Of a stretch of 64,000 bases of DNA, positions 16,295-24,060 are shown one piece after another. The notes under the pieces were generated by a model. That model saw only the letters and a list, made by a program, of their open reading frames with translations, was not told where the DNA came from and ran no database searches. Positions within the stretch are counted from its first letter, which is position 1. The number at the start of each line of letters is the position of its first letter. The position numbers and the translations under genes were made by a program. The stretch spans positions 124,001 through 188,000 of the forward strand of contig NZ_BMNK01000021.1 of NCBI RefSeq assembly GCF_014646515.1, in the 5' to 3' direction. This DNA is from Nonomuraea glycinis (GTDB lineage Bacteria > Actinomycetota > Actinomycetes > Streptosporangiales > Streptosporangiaceae).

Positions 16295-17225
16295 CGATCC
16301 GCCCGACCGGCACGCCGCCGCCGAGCACCGCCACGCTCTCGAACGCGGCGGCCGGCGACACGTCGCAGCCCATCCGGCGCAGCACGTCGAGGGCGATGAC
16401 GGTGGTGGCGCGAGGGCTGCCGTCGATGACCTTGACGGCGACGGAGTGCCCGGAGTCGAGCGCCACCACCAGCACGCCCTCGGCGCCGCCCTTCGCCACG
16501 GCGCCCGGCAGGGCCCGCATCAGCTCGGTGTTCTGGTGGCCGGTGCCGCCCACGTACTCCGGGTGCGCGCGCATCGCGTCCGCGACCTGACGCGGCGCGC
16601 TGCCCGGGGCGGCGAGCACCAGCCCCTGCACGGCCCGCGCGAGCCCGGTCAGCGACAGCCCGAACAGCGGCGCGCCGCAGCCGTCCACCGCGACGTGCGC
16701 GGTCTTCTCCCCCGACAGCTCCTCGGTCGCCGCGCGCACCGCCAGCTGCAGCTGGTGGCCGGGCGCGAGGTAGGAGGCGGTGTCCCAGTCGTTGGCGACA
16801 CTGGCCGCCAGCATGGCGGCGTGCTTGCCGGAGCAGTTCATCCGCTCGCGGGTCGGCCCCTCGCCGCGCCTGATCAGCTGGTCGCGGGTGGCCTCGTCCT
16901 CCGGCCACGACGCCGGGCAGGCCAGCGCGTCGAAGCCGAGCCCGTAGTCGGCCAGCAGCTCGCCGGTCAGCCGGACGTGGAAGTCCTCGCCGGTGTGGCT
17001 GCCCGCGGCGATGGCCAGCCGCGGCCCGTCCAGGGCCGCGCCGGTGGTGAGACAGGCGAGCGCCTGGAACGGCTTGGCCGACGAGCGGGGCAGCACCGGC
17101 GCGTCCACCTGGCCGAGCGCCACCTCGGCGCGCCCGGACGGGTCCAGCCCGACGGCGCTGCCGTAGTGGACGCTCTCGGTGAAGCCGGAGCGCACGACCT
17201 CGGCGAGGGCGGCGAGTTCAGGCAC
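16269..17225 (-). CDS. asparaginase (AnsA/asparaginase II family)
   Basis: A 318-residue protein of the bacterial asparaginase II family rather than the E. coli AnsB type: the conserved block VLPRSSAKPFQALAC, SHTGEDFHV, and MNCSGKHAAMLAA are all present. It hydrolyses L-asparagine to aspartate and ammonia in the cytoplasm. It is the last gene of a four-gene unit (binding protein, two permeases, asparaginase), its GTG start overlapping the second permease by 8 bp. This coupling suggests that the importer brings in asparagine or a related amino acid which is then deamidated. Confidence 0.88.
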   Translation of the reverse strand: MPELAALAEVVRSGFTESVHYGSAVGLDPSGRAEVALGQVDAPVLPRSSAKPFQALACLTTGAALDGPRLAIAAGSHTGEDFHVRLTGELLADYGLGFDALACPASWPEDEATRDQLIRRGEGPTRERMNCSGKHAAMLAASVANDWDTASYLAPGHQLQLAVRAATEELSGEKTAHVAVDGCGAPLFGLSLTGLARAVQGLVLAAPGSAPRQVADAMRAHPEYVGGTGHQNTELMRALPGAVAKGGAEGVLVVALDSGHSVAVKVIDGSPRATTVIALDVLRRMGCDVSPAAAFESVAVLGGGVPVGRIVTAGRTRP

Positions 17226-18042
17226 GGGCGAGTCTCCTCTTCGGTACGGCGAGACGCTGGCGCGCTTCCAGCGTGCGGGCCAGCTTGGACAGTGACAGGT
17301 TGACCACGAGATAGATCAACGCGACGATCAGGTACGTCTGGATGAGCAGCCCGTTGAACGAGGCCAGCACCTTGCCGCTGTAGAGCAGCTCGGCGTAGCT
17401 GACGACGAAGCCGAGCGAGGTGTCCTTGAGCAGGCCGACCGACTGGCTGACGATCGACGGCAGCACCCGGCGGGCCGCCTGCGGCGCCACGATCAGGCGC
17501 ATCGTCTGACCTCGGGTGAGGCCGACGGCCAGCCCGGCCTCGCCCTGGCCGCGCTCGATGGACAGGATGCCGGCCCGGAAGATCTCCGCGAACGCCGCCG
17601 CGTTCGACACCGCCAGGGGCACCACCAGTTTCCAGAACAGCGGCAGGTCCAGCCCGTACCGAGGTAACGCGAACAGCACCACGTACACGAGCAGCAGGGC
17701 CGGGATGGTCCTGACCACCTCGACGTAGCCGGCGGCGGGCAGGCGCACCCAGCGCCGCTCCGACAGCCGGCCGAGGGCGAGCACCAGCCCGAAGGCCATG
17801 GCCAGCGCGGCGGAGACGACGGCGGCCAGCGCCGTGGACCACAGCCCGCCCAGCAGGTAGCGCCACATCGGCCAGGTGGCGTACGGCTGCCAGCGCTCGT
17901 AGCCGAGCTGGCCGCCCGCGGCGAACTGCCGGACGGCCAGGGCGGCGAGCGCGACGGCGGCGAGCGTGCCGAGGACGGTCGCGACGCGGATGCGCCGCCG
18001 GGCCCGGGGGCCGGGCTCGTCGAACAGGGCGGTGCTGCTCAT
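17218..18042 (-). CDS. polar amino-acid ABC permease (second)
   Basis: A 274-residue HisM/GluD-type permease. The cytoplasmic N-terminus is followed by about five membrane helices; the EAA-loop consensus is near residues 175-205 (GEAGLAVGLTRGQTMRLIVAPQ). Its ATG at 18042 overlaps the stop of the preceding permease (ATGA). The frame is also open far upstream on this strand, but that part is antisense-like sequence over the first permease and is not part of the protein. It forms the heterodimeric channel with the gene before it; the substrate is predicted as asparagine, aspartate or glutamate from the asparaginase downstream. Confidence 0.88.
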   Translation of the reverse strand: MSSTALFDEPGPRARRRIRVATVLGTLAAVALAALAVRQFAAGGQLGYERWQPYATWPMWRYLLGGLWSTALAAVVSAALAMAFGLVLALGRLSERRWVRLPAAGYVEVVRTIPALLLVYVVLFALPRYGLDLPLFWKLVVPLAVSNAAAFAEIFRAGILSIERGQGEAGLAVGLTRGQTMRLIVAPQAARRVLPSIVSQSVGLLKDTSLGFVVSYAELLYSGKVLASFNGLLIQTYLIVALIYLVVNLSLSKLARTLEARQRLAVPKRRLARA

Positions 18043-18683
18043 CGGAGGATCACCAGCTTGCGTTCGAGCCGCCCGGTGACGAAGCCGGCGCAGGCGGCGA
18101 TCAGCGCGTAGGCCAGGCCCGCGCCGACGAAGATCGGGATGGGCTGGGCCTCGACCAGGTTCACCCGGTTGGCGGCGGCGGTGAGGTCGACGATGCCCAC
18201 GGCGGCGGCCAGCGAGGTGTTCATGGCGAGCGCGATGAACAGGTTGCCGATCGGCTGCACGACCGTGCGCAGCGCCTGGGGCAGGATGACGTGCCGCAGC
18301 GACTGGGAGAACGTCAGCCCGATCGCCCTGGCCGCCTCGCCCTGCCCCTTGGCCACCGAGTTCACCCCGGAGCGCAGCGCCTCGGCGAAGTAGGCGGCCT
18401 GGTAGACGGCGATGACCACGATGGCCGTCTCCAGCAGGTCGGCCTGGATGCCGATCTCGGGCAGGCCGAAGACGGCGAGCACGAGCAGCACCAGCAGCGG
18501 CAGGTTCTGGAACGTCTCCACGTAGGCCGTGCCGAGCCCGCGCAGCACCCGTACCGGGCTCACCCGCAGGGCGGTGACCAGCACGGCGAGCACCGCCGCG
18601 CCCGCGAAGGACGCGGCGATGAGCTGCAACGTCACGACCAGGCCCTGCCAGAGCTCGGGCAGGTGATCGAGGAGTGCGGACAT
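18039..18683 (-). CDS. polar amino-acid ABC permease (first)
   Basis: A 214-residue permease of the GluC/HisQ group with about five helices and the EAA loop GEAARAIGLTFSQSLRHVIL. It begins at the ATG at 18683, overlapping the binding-protein stop by one base (TGATG), and ends in an ATGA overlap with the second permease, so translation of the three genes should be coupled. No ATP-binding subunit is encoded in this unit or elsewhere in the amino-acid cluster, so an ATPase must come from another locus. Confidence 0.88.
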   Translation of the reverse strand: MSALLDHLPELWQGLVVTLQLIAASFAGAAVLAVLVTALRVSPVRVLRGLGTAYVETFQNLPLLVLLVLAVFGLPEIGIQADLLETAIVVIAVYQAAYFAEALRSGVNSVAKGQGEAARAIGLTFSQSLRHVILPQALRTVVQPIGNLFIALAMNTSLAAAVGIVDLTAAANRVNLVEAQPIPIFVGAGLAYALIAACAGFVTGRLERKLVILR

Positions 18684-19585
18684 CAGGATCCCGGCACGGA
18701 GCCGATCTGGGGCGGCGCCGGCGCGTCACCCGTGACGACCGTGCCGATGGAGTTCTTCCAGATCTGCTGCCAGAGGCCGGCGTCCTGGGTCTTCTTCAGC
18801 CAGGCGTTGACGAACGTCTTGAACTGCTCGTCACCGTGCTTGAGCCCGATCCCGTACGGGTCGGAGGTGAAGGGCTTGGTGACGATCTCGATCGACGGGT
18901 CCTTCTGGGCGTTGGCGATGAGCAGCGTCTCGTCCTGCACGTAGGCGACGCCGCGGTCCTGCTTGAGCGCCTGCATGAGCTCCGGGTCGGTGCCGAAGGT
19001 GATGATCTCGGCCTTGGGGGCGAGCTTCTCGATCGCGGGGATGGCCGGGGTGTTGGCCCCCGCGAGCACCTTCTTGCCGTCCAGGTCCTCCGGCTTGGTG
19101 ATGCCGGTGGTGCCCTTCTTCACCGCGATGGTCAGGCCCGAGGTGTAGTACGGCCCGGCGAAGGCGACCTGCTCGGCCCGCTCCGGCGTGATCGTGTACG
19201 TCTGGAAGACGACGTCCACGGTGCCGTTGGCGAGCAGCGCCTCACGGGTCTCCGAGGCCGAGTTGACGATCTTGACCTTGGGTTCGCCGATGATGTACTT
19301 GGCCAGCGCCTTGCCCATGTCGGCGTCGAACCCCTCGACCTCTCCCGTGGTGGGGTTCTGCTGGGAGAGCAGGGGTGCGTCGAGCGAGCCGCCCACGATG
19401 AGCTCGCCGCGCTGCTTGATCTTCTCCATCGTGGAGCCGGGCAGAATGTCCGCCGCCGCGGCTACCGGCGCGTCGGCCAGCAGGTCACCGCTCTTCGACG
19501 CTCCCGGTACGGCGGGGCTGCTCGTCTCGCCGCAGGCCGTGAGCCCTAATACGGCCACGGCGAGGGCAGCGACCATCCTCTTCAT
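18683..19585 (-). CDS. amino-acid ABC transporter binding lipoprotein
   Basis: A 300-residue type-3 periplasmic-binding-protein fold. The signal peptide ends in the lipobox L-T-A-C (residues 15-18), so it is a lipoprotein on the outer face of the membrane. The ligand-binding core shows the usual family blocks: GFDADMGKALAKYI, ANGTVDVVFQTYTITPERAE, PYYTSGLTIAVKKGT. It is the first gene of the importer-asparaginase unit. The ATG at 19585 has GAAGGAAG at a rather long distance. The promoter region shared with the divergent ROK regulator contains a perfect TTCGATATCGAA palindrome. Confidence 0.9.
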   Translation of the reverse strand: MKRMVAALAVAVLGLTACGETSSPAVPGASKSGDLLADAPVAAAADILPGSTMEKIKQRGELIVGGSLDAPLLSQQNPTTGEVEGFDADMGKALAKYIIGEPKVKIVNSASETREALLANGTVDVVFQTYTITPERAEQVAFAGPYYTSGLTIAVKKGTTGITKPEDLDGKKVLAGANTPAIPAIEKLAPKAEIITFGTDPELMQALKQDRGVAYVQDETLLIANAQKDPSIEIVTKPFTSDPYGIGLKHGDEQFKTFVNAWLKKTQDAGLWQQIWKNSIGTVVTGDAPAPPQIGSVPGS

Positions 19586-19608
19586 GTCTAACCACTTCCT
19601 TCGACCTA

Positions 19609-19628
19609 TCTTCGTTCGATATCGAAGA
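19609..19628. promoter_or_regulatory. palindromic operator between importer and ROK regulator
   Basis: TTCGATATCGAA (19615-19626) is a perfect 12-bp palindrome, flanked by TCTTCG on the left and closing GA on the right. It sits 30 bases upstream of the binding-protein start and about 80 from the divergent ROK start. ROK repressors typically bind TTCG/CGAA-rich palindromes, so autoregulation plus control of the importer is likely. Confidence 0.6.
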
Positions 19629-19707
19629 CAAAGCGGACCGTAGTGGCTTATTTCGTAGCAAGTCAAGATGTTGTCGAACTTAAGCGGCTCGTGATATTCC
19701 TCTGGGC

Positions 19708-20847
19708 ATGGACCAGCGGCTGCCCGTGCAGGGGGCACAGGGCGACCTGCTGAAGCTCGTCGCCACCGGCGACGCCGAGTCACGCGCGGACCTGGCCCGG
19801 TTATCGGGCCTGGCCGCCTCCAGCGTCTCGCTGCGCGTCGAGGAACTGATCGAGGCGGGCCTGCTCGCCGAGGAGGGCTCCGGCGCCTCGCGCGGCGGCA
19901 GGCGGCCACGACGGCTGCGCCTGTCCCCCACCGCCGGCGTACTGGCCGTCGCCGACCTGGGCGCCCACCACGCCAGGCTCGCCCTGCTCGACCTGAGCGG
20001 CGAGCCGCTGGTCGTGCAGGAGCGGCCCTGCGACATCGCCAAGGGCCCGCAGGTCACCCTCGACTGGCTGATGACCGCCTTCGACGACTTACTCGCCGAG
20101 CGGGTGCCCCCCGGCGTGCCCCTGCGCGGGCTCGGCACCGGCATCCCCGGCCCGGTCGACCCGGCCACCAGCAAGGTCGTCACCCCGTCCCGGATGCCGG
20201 GCTGGAACGACTTCCCCGTCGCCGACCACCTCGCCACCCGCTACGACCTGCCGATCCTGGTGGAGAACGACGCCAACCTGATGGCCGTCGGCGAGGCCCG
20301 CGCCTGGCCCGGCAGCGCCAACCTCATGGTGCTCAAGGCCGGCACCGGCATCGGCTGCGGCGTCATCGTGGGCGGCCGCCTGCACCGGGGACGCGGCGCG
20401 GCCGGCGACATCAGCCACGTGCGCGTACGCTCCGACGCGGCCGTGGTCTGCGCCTGCGGCCACACCGACTGCCTGGAGGTGCACGCCAGCGGCGCCGCCC
20501 TGGCCGGCGCGCTCGCCCAGGCGGGCATCGACGTCGCCCGCACGGCCGACATCGTCACCCTGGTCAGCGACGCCGTCCCGGAGGCCACCAGCCAGGTGCG
20601 CGCCGCCGGCCGCCGCATCGGCGAGGTGCTCACGGCGCTGGTCAACTTCTTCAACCCGGACGTGGTGGCGATCGGCGGCAGCCTGTCGGCCGCCGAACCG
20701 CTCATCACCTCGATCCGCGCCACGGTCTACGAGCGCTGCCTGCCGCTGGCGACCCGCGACCTGGAGATCGCCCCCGCACGGGCCGGCCGCGACGCCGCCC
20801 TGCTCGGCGCGGGCGCCCTCCTCCTGGACGCCGCCCTGGCCCCCTGA
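19708..20847 (+). CDS. ROK-family transcriptional regulator
   Basis: Residues about 10-65 form a winged helix (SRADLARLSGLAASSVSLRV); the rest is a ROK sugar-kinase-like domain with phosphate-binding GTGIPGPVD and AGTGIGCGVIVGGRL, the sugar/zinc region GDISHVRV followed by CACGHTDCLE. Zinc-site cysteines are kept. It is divergent from the amino-acid importer and probably represses it. ROK regulators usually sense sugars or amino sugars; no sugar gene is adjacent here, so its ligand is an open question. GC-rich codon use matches the neighbourhood. Confidence 0.88.
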   Translation: MDQRLPVQGAQGDLLKLVATGDAESRADLARLSGLAASSVSLRVEELIEAGLLAEEGSGASRGGRRPRRLRLSPTAGVLAVADLGAHHARLALLDLSGEPLVVQERPCDIAKGPQVTLDWLMTAFDDLLAERVPPGVPLRGLGTGIPGPVDPATSKVVTPSRMPGWNDFPVADHLATRYDLPILVENDANLMAVGEARAWPGSANLMVLKAGTGIGCGVIVGGRLHRGRGAAGDISHVRVRSDAAVVCACGHTDCLEVHASGAALAGALAQAGIDVARTADIVTLVSDAVPEATSQVRAAGRRIGEVLTALVNFFNPDVVAIGGSLSAAEPLITSIRATVYERCLPLATRDLEIAPARAGRDAALLGAGALLLDAALAP

Positions 20848-20875
20848 CCCCTCACGGGACGGTGGCTTCTCCGGG

Positions 20876-20941
20876 GCTCAGGCCGCCAGACAGCGGCTTT
20901 GCCGGAGCTCAGACCGCCAGGCAGCGGGTTTACCAGGGCTC
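20876..20941. repeat. 31-bp tandem repeat at a convergent gene junction
   Basis: Units starting GCTCAGGCCGCCAGACAGCG (20876) and GCTCAGACCGCCAGGCAGCG (20907) have an exact 31-bp period; a third copy begins at 20938 and its TCA is the stop codon (minus strand) of the methyltransferase fusion gene. The last copy is thus the original gene end, duplicated outward. Confidence 0.88.
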
Positions 20942-22973
20942 AGGGCCGGTGGAAGGTGGCCCGGCAGCGGTGGCGCTCACCGTCGCGGAAGTCCTCGATC
21001 TCGTACGGGACCAGCCCGCCGGTGGCGAAGGCGGCGATCTCCGACGGCGTGAGCGGCCACGGCGGCGCGAACACCGGCCCGCCCTCGTCCCGCGCGGACG
21101 CGACGACCACCAGCGTCCCGCCCGGCCGCACGAACGAGGCGACCCGCTCGATGGCCCCGGCGTGCAGGTCCTCGGGCAGCGCCTGCACCGTCATGACCTC
21201 CACCACCAGGTCGAACGCCTCCCGCCACTCCTGCGGCGGATCGAACAGATCGGCGTGGCGGAAGAACACCCCCGAGGCGGGGAACCGCTCCTTCGCCTGT
21301 GCCACGGCCGACTCACTCACGTCGAACGCCACGGTGTCGAAGCCGAGCCCCGCCACGTACGCGGCGTCGTCCCCCAGCCCGCACCCCACCACCAGCGCCC
21401 GGCGCCCGTCGCCGCGCACCTCCCGCTTCGAGGCCCAGTCGGCGAGCATGACGTGCGGCGTCCCCGAATCCCACGGCACGATCGCCGCACCAGCGCCCGA
21501 CTCCGCATAGAGCCGCTCGAACCACCCGATCGGGTCGCCCGCCGCCAGCGACTCGGCGGCCAGCCGCCTCGCGTCCTCGTCCGGGTCCTGCTCACTCATG
21601 CCATACCCCAGTTCCAGTCCGTACGTCATACCTTGGGCGACCTTGTCCGCCAGCTCCACCACGTCTACCCGATCGCCCAGCCGCCCGACGAGCACGCGCT
21701 GCCGGAAGGGGTCTTCGTGCAGGTAGCCGATCCGCCGCAGCGCCACGTCGAGCAGCGGCATGAGCGCGCAGACGGCGGGCGAGGGGTGCGGGCAGGAAAG
21801 GCTCGCGTGCCACACATCGAGCTCGTCCGCCCGGCCTTCGACCGCCAGGCGAACCACATCATTCGCGGTGGCGGGCCGCCCCAGCAGCGTGGTCGCGGAC
21901 GCCATGATGTGGGTCCGCTCCCCGTCCGAGATGTGCGCCCACAGCTCTGCGGGCTTGTCACGAACGGACTCACCCTTGACGAAGAGCGACGGTCCGGTCC
22001 GCTTGCTCACCTCGTACCAGAGGAGGCGCCCCAGACGGTGCTCGACCCGGTCCGGCAGGGGGCCGAACACAGGGGGGATCATGGGGCGCATCGGCGTGCC
22101 GGAGCCCCAGCCCAGCTCGGAGAGCAGCTCGGCCTCGTGCCGGTCCCCCACCACGATCCTGGCGTCGACGGCCGGCCAGATCCGCTCCAGCAGGCCGTCG
22201 TGCCTGATCTTCCACTCGAACGACGTGTAGACGTCGGTGTGGTAGTCGAAGGACCTGTTTGCCCAAAGGCTCACATAGCGGTACGTGTGCCAGGCGAAGG
22301 CATCGCCGAGCACGATCTCCCTCCGCATCGCGCGGGCCAGCGTCTCCCGGCCGACGAGGGCGGCGGTCCGCTCCCACAGCTCCTGGCGCTGACGCTTGTG
22401 CTGCGCCCGAAGCCGGGCACGGTCCGGATGCGGCTTGCCTTCCCTCGCCCGCGCGAGGTCCCACCTGTTGAGACTGCCGACCCGCTCCTCGTGCCATGAC
22501 CACAGCCGCGGGATCAACAGGCTACGCACCATCAGGGCGCGCATCTCGTCCTCGTCCAGCTGGGTCACCAGAGGCAGGCCGATCAGCAATCGCCTCCTGG
22601 CCCTCACCTGCAACCCCATGGACGGGTCGGTGCACAGGCGCACCTTCGGGACGGTCCTGGCCCCCGCCAGCTCCACGGCCTCGAGGAGGACCTTCTGGAG
22701 CCGGGGATGCTCGTCGAGCGCGAGGACCGGAAGGTTCCACCAGTCGTGGGGGCGGCGGCGAGCGGCGATGAAGGAGTAAAGGCACGCGCCGATCATCAGG
22801 CACCAGAGCAGCCTGACGCGCGGCCAGTCGTAGGCCATCGTCACGAAGACCCCGCCGACGCCGGCTCCGAGCAGCACGGCGATGCCGGCCATCAGCTTCG
22901 CCCAGTCGGGCACAAGGACGTGCAGGTGCGTGGTCAGCAGGAGGTACAGCACTCTGGACCTGGACAACTCCAC
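20940..22973 (-). CDS. inactive M48-like membrane protein fused to a methyltransferase
   Basis: A 677-residue two-part protein. Residues 1-75 include two hydrophobic helices. Residues about 80-160 follow the M48 zinc-metallopeptidase pattern (RRLLIGLPLVTQLDEDEMRA) but where HExxH should occur the sequence reads LMVRSLL, so the zinc site is gone. From Met459 (ATG at 21599) a class I SAM-dependent methyltransferase begins, with motif I VVGCGLGDDAAYVA and an acidic strand TVAFDVS. The methyltransferase could also start independently at that internal ATG, which has GGGG six bases upstream. The GTG at 22973 follows GGGAGG. A 24-bp palindrome lies just upstream. Substrate unknown; whether the fusion is original or results from loss of a stop codon cannot be told. 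Confidence 0.7.
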   Translation of the reverse strand: MELSRSRVLYLLLTTHLHVLVPDWAKLMAGIAVLLGAGVGGVFVTMAYDWPRVRLLWCLMIGACLYSFIAARRRPHDWWNLPVLALDEHPRLQKVLLEAVELAGARTVPKVRLCTDPSMGLQVRARRRLLIGLPLVTQLDEDEMRALMVRSLLIPRLWSWHEERVGSLNRWDLARAREGKPHPDRARLRAQHKRQRQELWERTAALVGRETLARAMRREIVLGDAFAWHTYRYVSLWANRSFDYHTDVYTSFEWKIRHDGLLERIWPAVDARIVVGDRHEAELLSELGWGSGTPMRPMIPPVFGPLPDRVEHRLGRLLWYEVSKRTGPSLFVKGESVRDKPAELWAHISDGERTHIMASATTLLGRPATANDVVRLAVEGRADELDVWHASLSCPHPSPAVCALMPLLDVALRRIGYLHEDPFRQRVLVGRLGDRVDVVELADKVAQGMTYGLELGYGMSEQDPDEDARRLAAESLAAGDPIGWFERLYAESGAGAAIVPWDSGTPHVMLADWASKREVRGDGRRALVVGCGLGDDAAYVAGLGFDTVAFDVSESAVAQAKERFPASGVFFRHADLFDPPQEWREAFDLVVEVMTVQALPEDLHAGAIERVASFVRPGGTLVVVASARDEGGPVFAPPWPLTPSEIAAFATGGLVPYEIEDFRDGERHRCRATFHRP

Positions 22974-22983
22974 CGCGCCTCCC

Positions 22984-23007
22984 TTTGTCCCGAAATATCG
23001 GGACAAA
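22984..23007. promoter_or_regulatory. perfect 24-bp palindromic operator
   Basis: TTTGTCCCGA-AATA-TCGGGACAAA: ten-base arms, no mismatch, immediately upstream of the ribosome-binding site of the M48-like/methyltransferase gene. A repressor dimer bound here would block initiation. No regulator gene is adjacent, so the cognate protein is elsewhere. Confidence 0.7.
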
Positions 23008-23045
23008 AGTAGACGAAGATGATCACGTGCGTGTCACACGTACGG

Positions 23046-24050
23046 TCAGGCGCTGAAGTGGTCCTTGGCCAGTCTGTGGACACGGGCCTCGTCGACCGTG
23101 TGGCCCAGGCCCGACTGGGTGAGGGGGACCGCGATCACGCCCGCGTTGGCGCCGACGATGGGGGTGACGATCTGGTTGTTGCGCGGCGGCTGGGTCACGT
23201 CGCACGGCAGGGTGCAGCCCGGCAGGCTGCCGACCGCGACCGTGGCCGCCCTGGCCAGCCCGGTGCCCTGGCCGCCCGCGCACTGGATGTCCCAACCGGC
23301 GGCCACCGCGCGGTCGTGGGCGCGGCGGGCCTCGCTGAGCGAGACGAAGGCCGTGGGCCGCAGCAGGAGCACCCGGCCCGCGCGCAGCGTGAGGTAGTCG
23401 TCCAGGCCGGCCGTGGTGCGGACCTCGACCGCCACCGAGGCCGCCACCTGGTCCTGCAGCGCGGCGTGCGCGTAGATGTCGGTCGCCGGGAAGGGGCGCT
23501 CGATGACCTGCAGGCCGTAGGAGTCCAGCGCGACGAGCTGGCCGCTGTCGCTGTAGGCGCCCGCGCAGTCGACGGCGAGGGTGAGCGCGGGGTAGGCGGC
23601 GCGGACGGCCCGCACCGGCTCGACGTCCCAGCCGGGCCGGATGTCGAGCGTGACGTGCCCGTAGCCGGCGCAGACCTGCTGGTTGACCCTGGACACCAGG
23701 CTGTCGATGGACGCGTCGGGGGTGAGCCGGACGGTGGCCATCAGGGACGTGCGGGTGCCGCCGATCGCGTCGGCGAGCGGCACACCCCGCATCCTGGTCC
23801 ACAGGTCCCAGCAGGCCATGTCGACGGCCGAGTCACCGCTCGGCACGCTGTCGGGGTGCTCCCAGTCGACGCCGATGAGCAGCGCCCCCAGCGACTCCTC
23901 CAGCCTGCTCCAGGCCTTCGGCTCGGGGCTGACGGTCTCGCCCCACCCTGTCATGCCGGCTTGATCGGTGAGCTTCACCAGGAGGCTCTCCGTACGAGGC
24001 CCGTACGGCAGAACCACCCGGAGCACCTCAAGCTCCCGCACTCGCGGCAT
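23046..24050 (-). CDS. enolase-superfamily protein lacking catalytic lysines
   Basis: A 334-residue member of the muconate-cycloisomerase/OSBS group. The capping domain (residues 1-115) and barrel are recognisable: DMACWDLWTRMRGVPLADAIGG, VDCAGAY, VIERPF. The barrel strand that should carry K-x-K reads HVTLDIRPG, and the strand that normally carries the second lysine reads LLLRPTAFVSLSEA, so both acid/base lysines are lost; the third metal ligand is also unclear. The family would racemise or dehydrate acids, but this protein probably does not. The ATG at 24050 follows AGAGGGGGG. It sits 10 bp after the MFS gene on the same strand, so the pair is likely co-transcribed, perhaps as a binding or sensing partner for the transported compound. 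Confidence 0.75.
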   Translation of the reverse strand: MPRVRELEVLRVVLPYGPRTESLLVKLTDQAGMTGWGETVSPEPKAWSRLEESLGALLIGVDWEHPDSVPSGDSAVDMACWDLWTRMRGVPLADAIGGTRTSLMATVRLTPDASIDSLVSRVNQQVCAGYGHVTLDIRPGWDVEPVRAVRAAYPALTLAVDCAGAYSDSGQLVALDSYGLQVIERPFPATDIYAHAALQDQVAASVAVEVRTTAGLDDYLTLRAGRVLLLRPTAFVSLSEARRAHDRAVAAGWDIQCAGGQGTGLARAATVAVGSLPGCTLPCDVTQPPRNNQIVTPIVGANAGVIAVPLTQSGLGHTVDEARVHRLAKDHFSA

Positions 24051-24060
24051 ATGCCCCCCT

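Noticed and set aside
18043..18729. Upstream extension of the second amino-acid permease
   Set aside because: It overlaps the first permease on the same strand in another frame and is Arg-rich; the ATG at 18042 gives a normal-length protein.
20876..20941. Possible CRISPR repeats
   Set aside because: Only about two copies of a 31-bp unit with no spacers; it is a simple tandem duplication of a gene end.
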